Source: Pseudomonadota bacterium
GTDB lineage: Bacteria; Myxococcota_A; Polyangia; Polyangiales; Polyangiaceae
Direction of reading: 5' to 3'
Length of the DNA stretch: 64,000 nt
NCBI GenBank assembly: GCA_023431345.1
Contig: JAEYWK010000044.1
Span: 1-64,000, forward strand
Of this stretch, positions 1-9,823 are shown piece after piece (the stretch's first letter is position 1; each line of letters starts with the position of its first letter). The position numbers were made by a program, and so were the translations under genes. The notes beneath the pieces were generated by a model that saw only the letters and a list, made by a program, of their open reading frames with translations, searched no databases and was not told the DNA's origin.

Positions 1-144
1 CTCAGCTACGAGGCAGGGTTCGAAGCTGGGCTCCAGGCCAGCAGCAGGGTCTGAGACTTGTGCGGTATCGACAGACGGGCACGGGCACGTTTACGGGCAC
101 GCGCGAGCAATCCCAATTCAGGGACACTCCCTAGCTCGTGAACT

Positions 145-184
145 TCGTTGCCCCAACGAGCCGTTTGTCGCTCTAGCGAGAGCG
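145..184 (-). terminator. Tandem hairpins downstream of bacterioferritin
   Basis: Two short perfect inverted repeats follow the bfr stop codon in the direction of transcription. One has arms CGCTCT/AGAGCG with a 4-nt loop (169-184). The other has arms TCGTTG/CAACGA with a 3-nt loop (145-159). Neither is followed by a T tract, so this is only a possible terminator. The rest of 1-185 shows a few GGGCAC direct repeats and no gene that I can support. Confidence 0.3.
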
Positions 185-185
185 C

Positions 186-656
186 TCAGTCGTCGATTTG
201 CTGGGCGAGGTAATTCTCGCGGCCAATGTCGTTCAGCTGGTGGAGCTGAGCTTCGAGCCAATCGATCGAGTCCTCTTCCTCGGTGAGGATGTGCTCGAGC
301 AGCTCGCGCGTGCCGCCGTCGGTCTTGGTGATGCAGAGCTGAATCGCGCGGTTCAAGCGCGCTGCCGCTTCGAGCTCGAGCGTGAGGTCGAGCTTGTGCA
401 TCTCGATCGGCTCCTCTCCCACGCGCACCGGCGAGAGGCGCTGCATGTTCGGGACTCCGCCCAGATACAAGATGCGCTCGATCACCTTGTCGGCGTGCTT
501 CATCTCCTCGATCGATTCTTCGCGCTTCTTCTTGGCCAGCCGCTTGTAGCCCCAGTTCGCGCACATCTTGTAGTGGATGAAGTACTGGTTGATGGCGGTC
601 AGCTCCGACGTGAGAATTTCGTTCAGAGCGTCAAGGACTTCGGCGTCGCCTCGCAT
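186..656 (-). CDS. bfr: Bacterioferritin
   Basis: Bacterioferritin stores iron: 24 subunits form a cytoplasmic cage, each subunit oxidises Fe2+ at a di-iron ferroxidase centre, and haem is bound at subunit interfaces. The 156-residue length is typical. Visible ferroxidase residues are E18, E51, H54, E94 and E127, and the haem ligand M52 is present. The residue aligned with the usual last ferroxidase ligand, His130, is Ser here (EEEDSIDWLE). The start is ATG. The gene is divergent from bfd, its usual redox partner, with a Fur-like site between them, so iron-responsive expression is likely. Family assignment is firm. The effect of the His-to-Ser change is not known from sequence. Confidence 0.95.
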   Translation of the reverse strand: MRGDAEVLDALNEILTSELTAINQYFIHYKMCANWGYKRLAKKKREESIEEMKHADKVIERILYLGGVPNMQRLSPVRVGEEPIEMHKLDLTLELEAAARLNRAIQLCITKTDGGTRELLEHILTEEEDSIDWLEAQLHQLNDIGRENYLAQQIDD

Positions 657-729
657 AGTGCGCCGAAGCTAACACAGCCAGCAGGCGGTCTCCGCGACAA
701 AGTCGTGAAAAATCCGCGAGTTAGAGAAT

Positions 730-748
730 GACTTTGACAATCACTTTC
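730..748. promoter_or_regulatory. Candidate Fur box between bfr and bfd
   Basis: The 19-mer GACTTTGACAATCACTTTC matches the classical Fur consensus GATAATGATAATCATTATC at 13 of 19 positions by eye. It lies in an AT-richer patch of otherwise GC-rich DNA, 29 bp before the bfd start and 74 bp before the bfr start. It could repress both divergent genes. Position and gene content support the call, but no binding evidence is available from sequence. Confidence 0.5.
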
Positions 749-776
749 AACAAGCTACCTTCTCCGAAGCCGCACC

Positions 777-1022
777 ATGATCGTCTGCCACTGCCACGGA
801 GTGACCGACCGCGAGATTCGAGACAGCGTCCGCTGCGGCGCCCGGAGCTGCGATGACGTGGCCGACAGCTGCGGGGCCGGCTCCGGCTGCGGCGGCTGTC
901 AGGAGCTGGTGGCTGAAATCGTCGCGTCCGAGCGGCGACATTTGACGATCATCCGCGCCGAGGTGATGCCGGCCCGCGCCCCCGCCCTGCATTTGGCCGA
1001 GGGCGCCCGGCAATCGGCGTAG
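777..1022 (+). CDS. bfd: Bacterioferritin-associated ferredoxin (BFD-like [2Fe-2S] protein)
   Basis: This 81-residue protein has the BFD-like [2Fe-2S] pattern: C4-x-C6 at the N-terminus and C38-x2-C41 in a GCGGC loop. In the family, Bfd docks on bacterioferritin and passes electrons through the haem to release stored iron. The divergent neighbour bfr and the shared candidate Fur box fit this role. The C-terminal 25 residues beyond the cluster domain look disordered. ATG start at 777. The fold is clear, and the partner assignment rests on context. Confidence 0.88.
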   Translation: MIVCHCHGVTDREIRDSVRCGARSCDDVADSCGAGSGCGGCQELVAEIVASERRHLTIIRAEVMPARAPALHLAEGARQSA

Positions 1023-1083
1023 CCCCGCCGGGAGCACGCCCCCCCTTTACGCCCGGCCTGCCCCGCCCCAGATACTCGCGTTC

Positions 1084-1584
1084 ATGCTTGCGCGCTCCTT
1101 CTTCGACGCCGCCTTCCGGCGCTACGCGGCGACGAGCGCGCTCGCCACGGCCACGGATTTCCTGCTCGCGAGCGCTCTGCACCGGGCGAGCGCGTCCGCC
1201 GCCGTCGCCACCTTCCTCGGCTGCGTCGCGGGCGGGGCGGTCGCCTTCCGGCTCAGCCGAATTTGGACGTTCAAGGCCCGCGGCGCGCGGGCGCTACCCC
1301 AGCTACTGCGGTTCCTCTTCGTATGGGCCACGAGCGCGTTGCTCAACGCGACGGGGGTCGAGGCCCTGCTGAGCATGACCGGAAGCTTCACGCTTTCATG
1401 GGCGGTCGTGCGCGCCGCCGTCTACCTGGGCTGGAACTACCCGCTCGCCCGTTGGTTCGTCTTCTCGCCGGGCTCACTGCCGAGCTCAGCGCCCGGCCAC
1501 GCAGAGCTCGAACTCGGCGCCACCGCCCTTGGCGCTCCGCACCACCGCACCAGCGACGCTGGCGGCGATACGCGCCGCGTATAG
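1084..1584 (+). CDS. GtrA-like small multipass membrane protein
   Basis: The 166-residue protein matches the GtrA-like fold (PF04138 type): four hydrophobic segments in roughly residues 10-133, the conserved basic-aromatic stretch SRIWTFKA after the second segment, and NYPLARWFVF at the end of the fourth. Family members help move or present undecaprenyl-phosphate-linked sugars for cell-surface glycans. No GtrB-type transferase is adjacent; GT2 genes occur only from about 43 kb. The recognisable domain ends near residue 134. The last 33 residues are read antisense to the end of the kinase gene, a 99-bp convergent overlap, and have no recognisable domain. Confidence 0.75.
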   Translation: MLARSFFDAAFRRYAATSALATATDFLLASALHRASASAAVATFLGCVAGGAVAFRLSRIWTFKARGARALPQLLRFLFVWATSALLNATGVEALLSMTGSFTLSWAVVRAAVYLGWNYPLARWFVFSPGSLPSSAPGHAELELGATALGAPHHRTSDAGGDTRRV

Positions 1585-2187
1585 CCCGAGCCCACGACTG
1601 TAGCGGCCTCCCGAGACGTTCTTGGTGGAGAGTTGCCCTTCGGCGGTGAACGCTTGCTCGCCCACCTCACGCGAGAGTGGAACGCCGCTGTCGGCGACGC
1701 TCACCACCATCTCCGAGCCTTCGCGGCGCGCGCGGACGATCACCTTCCCCGTCTCTCCCGCGTGCTGAATCGCGTTCCTCACCAAATTGGAGAGCGCTCG
1801 CAGCAGCATATCGCGATTGGCGATGGCGCGCAGATCAGTGGCCGACTCCGCGTCCACCTCGAGCGTCACCCGGTAGCTCTCGGCGAAGCGCCGTGACCTC
1901 TGCGCCGCCTCGCGCAGCAGCTCGCGCAGCGCAAATTCGTGCGCCTCGCGCCGCTTGGCGCCTTCGAGCGCCATCGCGAACAGCTCGAGGTTGTCGGTGA
2001 TGTGGCCGAGGGCGTCGCTGGATGCGGCCACGTCATCGAGCGCCTCACGCGCTTCGGTGTCTTGCGGCCCCACTACCGAGCCGAGGAAGCTGACGTTGCT
2101 GTGCAGCGCCGACAGGGGGTTACGCAGATCGTGTGCGAAGAGCCCGAGTAGGGCACTCACCAGCTCCGGGCTCAGCTCTTCCTTCAT
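1486..2187 (-). CDS. Orphan cytoplasmic sensor histidine kinase
   Basis: A two-domain kinase core without transmembrane segments or a receiver. The H box HDLRNPL holds the likely phospho-acceptor His19. The HATPase_c domain shows an N box (LVRNAIQHA, Asn138), the G1 motif DSG (166-168) and a GLGLYAAR G2 motif. I chose ATG 2187 because AGGGA precedes it; a TTG at 2202 is an alternative. No response regulator is adjacent, so its partner is unknown. It lies 55 bp after the alpha/beta hydrolase on the same strand and may be co-transcribed. No sensor domain is present, so the input probably comes from another protein. Confidence 0.85.
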   Translation of the reverse strand: MKEELSPELVSALLGLFAHDLRNPLSALHSNVSFLGSVVGPQDTEAREALDDVAASSDALGHITDNLELFAMALEGAKRREAHEFALRELLREAAQRSRRFAESYRVTLEVDAESATDLRAIANRDMLLRALSNLVRNAIQHAGETGKVIVRARREGSEMVVSVADSGVPLSREVGEQAFTAEGQLSTKNVSGGRYSRGLGLYAARIAASVAGAVVRSAKGGGAEFELCVAGR

Positions 2188-2242
2188 CAATTCCCTGGCC
2201 AATTGGGAGCCGAAAGCGGCTCCAACTGCAGCTCGTACTATC

Positions 2243-3172
2243 TCACAAGGAGCCTAGGAAATCGCCCAACAGTTCGCGCAGCCGGGCGCGCTCTTCGAAC
2301 GGCAAAATATGCGATCCGCCCGGAATCAGCGTGAGCTTCGCCCCGGGAATGCTCTCGGCCATGGCGATCGAAACCTCCGGTGGGGTGAAAGTGTCTTTCG
2401 AGCCCGCCACGACCAGGGTCGGAATCGCAATCTGAGGCAACAAATCCTGGGCCGAGTGCTCGCCGGCGGCTTGCAGCATGCGGACGAACAGCGAGAAGTC
2501 GACGTGCAGGGCGTGGCGAAAATAAGGCTCGACGTCTTCGACGCGAACACGGCTCGGATCGATGTCTCCCGTGAGCACGCCCAGCCGCAGCGCCGCGCGC
2601 ACCGGAACGCGCGCCCACAGCGCGCGCAGCAGCCGCGGGTGACGCGCGCTGAACTCGAGCACGTTCGGCAGCACCGTCGAGAGCACGTCACTGCCCTTGA
2701 AGGTGTGCGTGACGCGACCGAAGCTGCCACAGAGTAAGACGAGCGCCTTCACCCGCTCCGGGCGCGCTCGGTACGCCTCGAGACAGACTTGCGTGCCCAG
2801 CGAGTGCCCCACGAGCACGACCTCCGGGTCGCCCAGGTGCTCGCGCACGGCGTTGGCGTCAGCCGCGAGCGCGGGCACGTCGATCTGGTCGCGATCGACG
2901 GGCAACCCACTACGGCCGTGGCCGCGGTAGTGGAAATGCGCCACCGGCATCAGCTCCGCTAGCTCATCCCACAGGTAGCGGAATATGTAACCGTCGCAGA
3001 CCAAGCCGTCGCACAAGAGAGCAGTCGGCGGAGAGCTCCTGAGAGCCTCCGCCGGCAACCCACTGGCGCGCGCGATTTGCGGGCGACTTCGAACGTAGAG
3101 ACGAGTGCCGTCGCGCGCTAGCGCGAAGGCCTCGGTCGCCCCATCAGGTGGCGGCCTCTTCCTCGTCGTCAC
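2243..3172 (-). CDS. Alpha/beta hydrolase
   Basis: A typical alpha/beta hydrolase fold protein of 309 residues. The nucleophile elbow GHSLG carries Ser124, the acid is probably Asp260 (AGSKD), and the base is His288 in GGSHILP. The FHYRGHGRS segment near residue 80 is also typical of the family. The substrate cannot be named; esterase, lipase-like or thioesterase roles are all possible. It starts at GTG and overlaps the end of the small RHH-like gene by 29 bp, so the two are translationally coupled. There is no signal peptide, so it is probably cytoplasmic. Confidence 0.8.
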   Translation of the reverse strand: MTTRKRPPPDGATEAFALARDGTRLYVRSRPQIARASGLPAEALRSSPPTALLCDGLVCDGYIFRYLWDELAELMPVAHFHYRGHGRSGLPVDRDQIDVPALAADANAVREHLGDPEVVLVGHSLGTQVCLEAYRARPERVKALVLLCGSFGRVTHTFKGSDVLSTVLPNVLEFSARHPRLLRALWARVPVRAALRLGVLTGDIDPSRVRVEDVEPYFRHALHVDFSLFVRMLQAAGEHSAQDLLPQIAIPTLVVAGSKDTFTPPEVSIAMAESIPGAKLTLIPGGSHILPFEERARLRELLGDFLGSL

Positions 3173-3365
3173 TGATGTCGTTCACGCTCGGGATCTTCTT
3201 GATCTCGAGCCGAGCCATCTTCCATGCGCGCTGCACGACCCAAGACAGTGAGCGGTCGAGCCGCGCTGCCTCGTCCTTGATCTCCTGCAGCATGGCTTCA
3301 GGGAAATACAAGCTTTGCTTGCGCTTATCGCTACCGGCGGTCTTGTTGGATTCGTTGTCGGCCAC
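3144..3365 (-). CDS. Small ribbon-helix-helix-like protein (TIGR04563-like)
   Basis: A 73-residue protein with a basic N-terminus, a short beta-like stretch (KQSLYFPEAML), helices in EIKDEAARLDRSLSWVVQRAWKMA, and an acidic tail. This resembles the small myxobacterial TIGR04563 family and CopG-type ribbon-helix-helix proteins. It starts at GTG with GAGGG five bases upstream. Two palindromes lie immediately upstream, one overlapping the ribosome-binding site, which is what an autoregulator might use. DNA binding is inferred. The gene overlaps the downstream hydrolase. Confidence 0.65.
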   Translation of the reverse strand: MADNESNKTAGSDKRKQSLYFPEAMLQEIKDEAARLDRSLSWVVQRAWKMARLEIKKIPSVNDISDDEEEAAT

Positions 3366-3367
3366 GC

Positions 3368-3403
3368 ATACCCTCGGTATGTAGGTGGGTGTCGCGAGAC
3401 ACC
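3368..3403 (-). promoter_or_regulatory. Two palindromes upstream of the RHH-like gene
   Basis: ATACC-CTC-GGTAT (3368-3380) overlaps the ribosome-binding site of the RHH-like gene. GGTGTC-GCGA-GACACC (3388-3403) lies 7 bp further upstream. Both have perfect arms. They could be operator sites or an RNA hairpin that hides the ribosome-binding site. Function is inferred from position only. Confidence 0.35.
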
Positions 3404-3574
3404 ATCAAAGACTCGAACCTCACCACTACCACCCACTTCACTCGGGAATCAATAGCGGATTCGCGCTCTTGCCCCGAGCCCTCGGGCGCATGGGGCGCTG
3501 GCCCGCTTCAATAACCTCGAGAACCTCGGGCGTTTGGCTTGATTCGAGGCCGCGGCGCGCTGAACACTTGCCGC

Positions 3575-5026
3575 ATGCAGAGCGGCCCTGAGACTCCTCG
3601 TCGGCTCTTTCGCGGAGCGCTCGGGCGCTTTCGCCGATCCACGCGGCGCGTCTGCGAGCTCGGGGCCGCGGCTGCGGTGGGCGCCGCGCTCGCCACCGCG
3701 TTTGCACAGGTGCGAGAGGCGCAGGCCAAAACCGAGTGGGACAACCCCTACTTCCCGTTCGAGCAGCTCGGCCGAGTCTTGGCGTGGGTCGAGAACGAAT
3801 ACGTGGACCCGGTCGAGCGACGACGGCTGCTCGAGGGCGCCATCAAGGGCATGGTCGCCGAGCTCGATCCGCACTCGTCGTACCTACCGGCTGAGGACTA
3901 CGGCATCTTCCAAGCCGATACCGACGGCCACTTCGGCGGCATCGGGGTCGAGGTGGATTTCGGCGACGAGCACATCACCATCATCGCGCCAATCGAAGGC
4001 TCCCCTGCGGCGACGGCCGGCATCAGGCCGGGCGATCGCATCTTGGCCATCGACAATCAAGCGGTGCGAGGGCGCGCCGCCGCGGACCTCGTGCGGATGA
4101 TGCGGGGTGAGCCCAACACCAAGGTGCTGCTCACGGTGCGCCGCAAGGGGCAAGAGCAACTGCTGTACTTCAGGCTGACACGTCAGGTGATCAACGTGGC
4201 CAGCATCGCGAGCAAGGCCCTCAAGGGCGGCGTGGCCTACGTTCGCATCAAGAGCTTCCAGAACGGCACTCACGCGGAGCTACTCGAGCACGTGAAGCGC
4301 CTCCGCAGCGAAGCCCGCGGCGACCTGCCCGGCGTCATCCTCGACATGCGAAACAACCCCGGTGGCTTGGTGAACGAAGCCACCGCGATCGCCGACGAGT
4401 TCTTGTCGAGCGGGGTCATCTTCACGACGCGCCGGCGCGGACGAATCGTCGACGATCTGCGCGCCGACGGCATGGGTGCGCTGCGCCGCGGTCCGGTCGT
4501 GGTGCTGGTGAACGAGTACAGCGCCAGCGCGGCCGAGCTCGTCGCGGGCGCCCTGCAAGACAACAAGCGCGCAACCATCATCGGCGCGCCGACCTTCGGC
4601 AAGGGCTCGGTGCAGACGATTGTCGACTTGCCCGGTGGCGCAGGGCTACGCCTGACCACGCTGCGTTATTACACGCCCAGCGGGCGGCCGATCCAAGCGC
4701 AGGGGGTCAAGCCCGATATCCTCGTCGGCGGGGCGAGCGCGGCGCTCGGCTACGGCGTCCTGAGGGAGGAGAACATCCAAGGCTACTTGCCGCCCGTGGA
4801 GGGCGGCCTCGCTCCCGTGGCGCCCCCGCCCGAGCCGGCCGAGAGCAGCAGCACCAAGGCGCCAGCGGGCGAAGGCTCCGGCGAAAGCACGGACCTGGGC
4901 ATGTCGCGCGAAGTGCCCGTCGATCCGGAGACGGGCGTCGACGAAGCGTTGAAGCTCGGCTACCGAGTCGTCGTGGGCACCTACGGCAAGCCGACCACCA
5001 AGGGCCCCGCCCCGAGCAAGGGCTGA
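3575..5026 (+). CDS. C-terminal processing peptidase (S41 family)
   Basis: A CtpA/Prc-type serine protease that cleaves proteins from the C-terminus in the periplasm or at the inner membrane. After a basic N-terminus there is a hydrophobic export or anchor segment (ELGAAAAVGAALATAF). A PDZ domain follows (ITIIAPIEGSPAATAGIRPGD), then the S41 core with the catalytic Ser in EYSASAAEL and Lys in FGKGSVQ. After the core, a Pro/Ser-rich linker leads to a short C-terminal region. ATG 3575 is preferred; an upstream TTG at 3539 would add 12 residues. The gene is divergent from the RHH-like gene. The role in envelope proteolysis follows from the family, and substrates are unknown. Confidence 0.92.
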   Translation: MQSGPETPRRLFRGALGRFRRSTRRVCELGAAAAVGAALATAFAQVREAQAKTEWDNPYFPFEQLGRVLAWVENEYVDPVERRRLLEGAIKGMVAELDPHSSYLPAEDYGIFQADTDGHFGGIGVEVDFGDEHITIIAPIEGSPAATAGIRPGDRILAIDNQAVRGRAAADLVRMMRGEPNTKVLLTVRRKGQEQLLYFRLTRQVINVASIASKALKGGVAYVRIKSFQNGTHAELLEHVKRLRSEARGDLPGVILDMRNNPGGLVNEATAIADEFLSSGVIFTTRRRGRIVDDLRADGMGALRRGPVVVLVNEYSASAAELVAGALQDNKRATIIGAPTFGKGSVQTIVDLPGGAGLRLTTLRYYTPSGRPIQAQGVKPDILVGGASAALGYGVLREENIQGYLPPVEGGLAPVAPPPEPAESSSTKAPAGEGSGESTDLGMSREVPVDPETGVDEALKLGYRVVVGTYGKPTTKGPAPSKG

Positions 5027-5057
5027 CCGCCACGGCCTGATTGAGTACGGTGCCTGC

Positions 5058-5441
5058 ATGAGTGACAGCGCTAGCTTCCCCTGCCCCTGCTGCGGCTACT
5101 TGGTCTTCGCAGAGCCGCCCGGTTCGGGTGACATCTGCTTGATTTGCTTCTGGGAAGACGACGCCGAGCAGCTGCGCTTCCCCTCGCTCGAAGACGCGAC
5201 CAACGTCGTTTCGCTGCGGCAGGCGCAAGCGGGCTACGCGGCCTTCGGCGCCATCGAAGAACGATTCGCGGGCGACGTGCGCAAGCCGACCGCCGACGAC
5301 GAGCGTGATCCAGACTTCCGGCCCATCGAAGCTAGCGATGACTTCGAGGAGCCCGGCGCGGCCGCGAAAGGGCCCGAAGACCCGACCGCGCTCTACTACT
5401 TCCGCCCCAACTTTTGGCGCCGCGCGCCGGCGCCGAGCTGA
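5058..5441 (+). CDS. CPCC family cysteine-rich protein
   Basis: The N-terminus carries the signature CPCCGYLVF, followed by CLICFWEDD around residue 35, giving two Cys pairs that probably bind zinc. SLRQAQAGYAAFG follows, as in Cys_rich_CPCC (PF14206-type) proteins. The molecular role of the family is not established. The 127-residue length is slightly longer than many members because of a Glu/Asp-rich tail. It lies 31 bp after the protease stop on the same strand. ATG start at 5058. Confidence 0.8.
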   Translation: MSDSASFPCPCCGYLVFAEPPGSGDICLICFWEDDAEQLRFPSLEDATNVVSLRQAQAGYAAFGAIEERFAGDVRKPTADDERDPDFRPIEASDDFEEPGAAAKGPEDPTALYYFRPNFWRRAPAPS

Positions 5442-5457
5442 CGACGCGAATGCCGGC

Positions 5458-6018
5458 TCAGCTGCCCTCCAGGGGCTGTGAGCTCGAGGGAAGCACGCTG
5501 CGCGGACCGGACGAGGTGACCCTCGACGGCGCGGGCTCAGCGGCGATCACGGGCCGCTCGGGACTACGGACACGAGTGCCGAGCAAGAGATCGAACCACG
5601 GGTACGACACGCACCAATTGGCGTCCTGGTTCGGACCCATGTGGTGCTCGTAGTGGCTGGGCATGTGCCGCTTACCCCACTCCACGTCGAGGTGACACTT
5701 CCGGTGACGATAGAGGTAGTTGAAGCTCGAAAGCACGACCGCGACCGTGAACGATGGTGAGAGCTTGGCTAGCGGCAGATGCAGCATCGCGAGCCCCAGA
5801 ATGCCGACGACCTCTTTCCCTCGCGCTTTCCAGTTCCAGAACGGCTCTTCGTACGTCTTGTCGTACATGCCGTTCTTACGGGCGATGCGGTGATGCTGCG
5901 CCCAGTGGAAGCGCCACATACTGCCCTTCTTCCGGCCCAAGCCGTGGAGGACGTACTTGTGGGTGAGCCATTCGACGGCGTTCGCGTGGACGATTCCCAG
6001 CGCGAAGCCCAAGATCAT
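5458..6018 (-). CDS. Fatty acid hydroxylase / sterol desaturase family membrane protein
   Basis: An integral membrane di-iron enzyme fold of 186 residues. Histidine motifs are EWLTHKYVLHG, HWAQHH, HRKCHLD and HYEHHMG, in the order and spacing of the fatty acid hydroxylase superfamily, with two or three hydrophobic stretches between them. Family members hydroxylate lipids or sterols using O2. The substrate is not readable here. Start ATG 6018 is preceded by GAGG six bases upstream. Longer in-frame upstream sequence exists but is Arg/Ala-rich and looks non-coding. The stop lies 16 bp from the convergent CPCC gene. Confidence 0.82.
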   Translation of the reverse strand: MILGFALGIVHANAVEWLTHKYVLHGLGRKKGSMWRFHWAQHHRIARKNGMYDKTYEEPFWNWKARGKEVVGILGLAMLHLPLAKLSPSFTVAVVLSSFNYLYRHRKCHLDVEWGKRHMPSHYEHHMGPNQDANWCVSYPWFDLLLGTRVRSPERPVIAAEPAPSRVTSSGPRSVLPSSSQPLEGS

Positions 6019-6473
6019 GGAATACCTCGTCGGCGCGACGCGCGGAGATGCGCAGCCATCCACTAGTGTGTCCGATCGCGCGACGCGAGCAATCGATTTC
6101 GATATCGCGCTTCGACTTCCACGCTGCACGAACGCGCGTACTAGGCGCGGCCTCCGGAGTGAGCGGAGCGCTCCAGACGCTCGCACCGCTCGCTTATTCA
6201 CGCTCTTCGCAACTACGGCCACCGCGTTCAGCGGCGACGGCGCGCGCGTGGCTACAGCTCGCGTGGCTACAGCTCGCGTGGTTCGGCGCTCGGCGTGTAT
6301 CCGCACTCGCGCGGATAGGAGTGCGTCTCACGAAGTAACTTCACGGCGCGACTCGCTGGTCCGGATCAACCGGAGCGAGCGCGGGCGTCGCCTCGCTGAC
6401 CCCGTAGCCCCCCTGATGGGAGCGCTTTTCTACTGGAATCGGGGGCTCCCTGAACGTATGCTCCGTAACCCGC
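6019..6473. other. Intergenic region without a recognisable gene
   Basis: 455 bp between divergent genes. Open frames here have Arg/Ala-rich composition and no recognisable domain. The region must hold the promoter of the hydroxylase gene and probably that of the coiled-coil protein. It also contains a 15-bp tandem duplication. No RNA gene was recognised. Confidence 0.5.
6246..6275. repeat. 15-bp tandem duplication
   Basis: Two perfect head-to-tail copies of GCGTGGCTACAGCTC (6246-6260 and 6261-6275), followed by a partial third copy GCGTGG. It looks like replication slippage in non-coding DNA. Confidence 0.8.
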
Positions 6474-7034
6474 ATGACCTCGCTGTCCCCTCCCCTCCAA
6501 GCTGTCGTCGCTCTCTTTCGTGGTCCCCTCGCCGGCGTGCGCTTTGCCGACGTCGACGCCAATGGCTTGAGCAGCTTGGCTGCCGAGGTGGAGAGCGCCA
6601 CGGCCGAAATCGAGGCTCACGAGGCCAAGCTCGCCGAGCTTCGCCAGGACTTGGCGCAGCGCCACGAGGCCCTGCTGACCTTGGCCCAACAAGCCCTCGC
6701 TTACGCCCGCATCTACGCCGAGAATGACGAGACGCTGGCGGCGGAGCTCGGGCAGATCGTCCTGCCCCGCGCGGCCAAGCCGCGTAAGCCCGCCAAGGCG
6801 TCCGCGGAAGCCTCGGTGGCGACGCCAGAGGCCCCTTCTACGGCTCGCACGGCCGAAGCGCCGAGCGGCGAGATTTCACCGAGCGACGACGCCTCCGTCG
6901 AGCGCTCTTCCGCGGCGGAGGCCTCGGATGGGGAGCTCGAGTTCGAAGCTGAGGCGGAAGGCAGCAAGCAGAAGCTCGTGAGCAAGCCGAAGAAGCGCTA
7001 CAGCCGCGTGCCGCCCCAAAGTCGCGCTTCTTGA
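6474..7034 (+). CDS. Hypothetical protein with coiled coil and acidic low-complexity tail
   Basis: I do not recognise this 186-residue protein. Residues about 30-80 form a heptad-rich helix (Ala/Glu/Leu, ending in LAQQALAYARIYA). A Pro/Ala/Ser/Glu-rich tail follows and ends in a basic KPKKRYSR segment. There is no signal peptide or membrane segment. ATG start at 6474. It is convergent with the succinate dehydrogenase operon, and a strong hairpin separates the two. The coding call rests on the coherent helical N-terminus and frame length. Confidence 0.6.
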   Translation: MTSLSPPLQAVVALFRGPLAGVRFADVDANGLSSLAAEVESATAEIEAHEAKLAELRQDLAQRHEALLTLAQQALAYARIYAENDETLAAELGQIVLPRAAKPRKPAKASAEASVATPEAPSTARTAEAPSGEISPSDDASVERSSAAEASDGELEFEAEAEGSKQKLVSKPKKRYSRVPPQSRAS

Positions 7035-7049
7035 GGAGCGCAAGGGCAA

Positions 7050-7076
7050 GCGCCTGAGCCGGCCGGGCTCAGGCGC
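7050..7076. terminator. 11-bp stem hairpin between convergent units
   Basis: The arms GCGCCTGAGCC (7050-7060) and GGCTCAGGCGC (7066-7076) are perfectly complementary around a 5-nt loop. The hairpin sits between the stop of the coiled-coil gene and the stop of sdhB, so it could end transcription from both sides. On the plus strand a short T run follows about 12 bp later. Confidence 0.65.
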
Positions 7077-7094
7077 CGGGACGAGATTTTGGCG

Positions 7095-7876
7095 TCACTC
7101 GTCGCGCGCGGGGACGTCGTTCGGCGCCGCCGCCATCGCCGCCAGCAGCTCACGGTTCATCTTGGCAATGAAGCCGATGCTGATGCCCTTCGGGCAAGCG
7201 GCTTCGCACTCGCCGTGACTCGTGCAGTGCCCGAAGCCCTCAGCGTCCATTTGTGCGACCATCTTGCGCACGCGGTCTTGGCGCTCGGGCTGGCCTTGCG
7301 GCAAGAGCGCGAGGTGCGAGATCTTCGCGGCCGTGAACAGCGCAGCAGACGCGTTGGGGCACGCCGCGACGCACGCGCCGCAGCCGATGCACGTCGCAGC
7401 ATCGAAGGCCTTGTCAGAGTCCACCTTGGCGATGGGCAGCGAGTTGGCTTCGGGAGCGCTACCGGTGCGGACCGAGACGTAACCGCCAGCTTGGATGATG
7501 CGGTCGAGCGCGCCGCGATCGACGATCAGGTCGCGCAGCACGGGGAAGGCCCCCGCGCGCCATGGCTCGATCGTCAGCTCGTCACCGTCTTTGAAGCTGC
7601 GCATGTGCAGCTGGCAAGTGGTGGTGCCGCCCAGCGGGCCATGCGGCACGCCGTCGACCACGACGCCGCACATGCCGCAGATGCCTTCGCGACAGTCGTG
7701 GTCGAAGGCGATGGGGTCCTCCCCCTTGGCGAGCAGCTCTTCGTTCACGACGTCGAGCATCTCGAGGAACGACATGTGGTCGCTGACGTTCTTGGCTTCG
7801 TAGCGAACGAACTGACCCGGCGTGCTGGCGCTCTTTTGGCGCCAGACGTTGAGCACGAGGCTCATCGTGCGAGACA

Positions 7877-7877
<1 letters not shown>
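7095..7877 (-). CDS. sdhB: Succinate dehydrogenase/fumarate reductase iron-sulfur subunit
   Basis: The electron-transfer subunit of complex II. The N-terminal ferredoxin-like domain has the [2Fe-2S] cysteines in CREGICGMCG plus a downstream Cys. The C-terminal domain has two ferredoxin-type cysteine clusters, CIGCGACVAACP and CTSHGECEAACP. It passes electrons from the FAD subunit to quinone at the membrane. The 260-residue length suits the b558-type (Bacteroidetes/delta/epsilon) group. The start ATG overlaps the sdhA stop by one base (TAATG), so the two are translationally coupled. It is the last gene of the operon. Confidence 0.95.
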
Positions 7878-9805
<1,928 letters not shown>

Positions 9806-9823
9806 CTTATTCGTTTCCAGGGA

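Noticed and set aside
1..185. Possible CRISPR-like or structured RNA signal in the GGGCAC repeats
   Set aside because: Only a few 6-8 bp copies with irregular spacing; no spacer pattern and no tRNA-like fold.
6019..6306. N-terminal extension of the fatty-acid-hydroxylase-like protein
   Set aside because: The extra 96 residues include a TRAVA repeat produced by the 15-bp DNA duplication, and ATG 6018 has a good ribosome-binding site.
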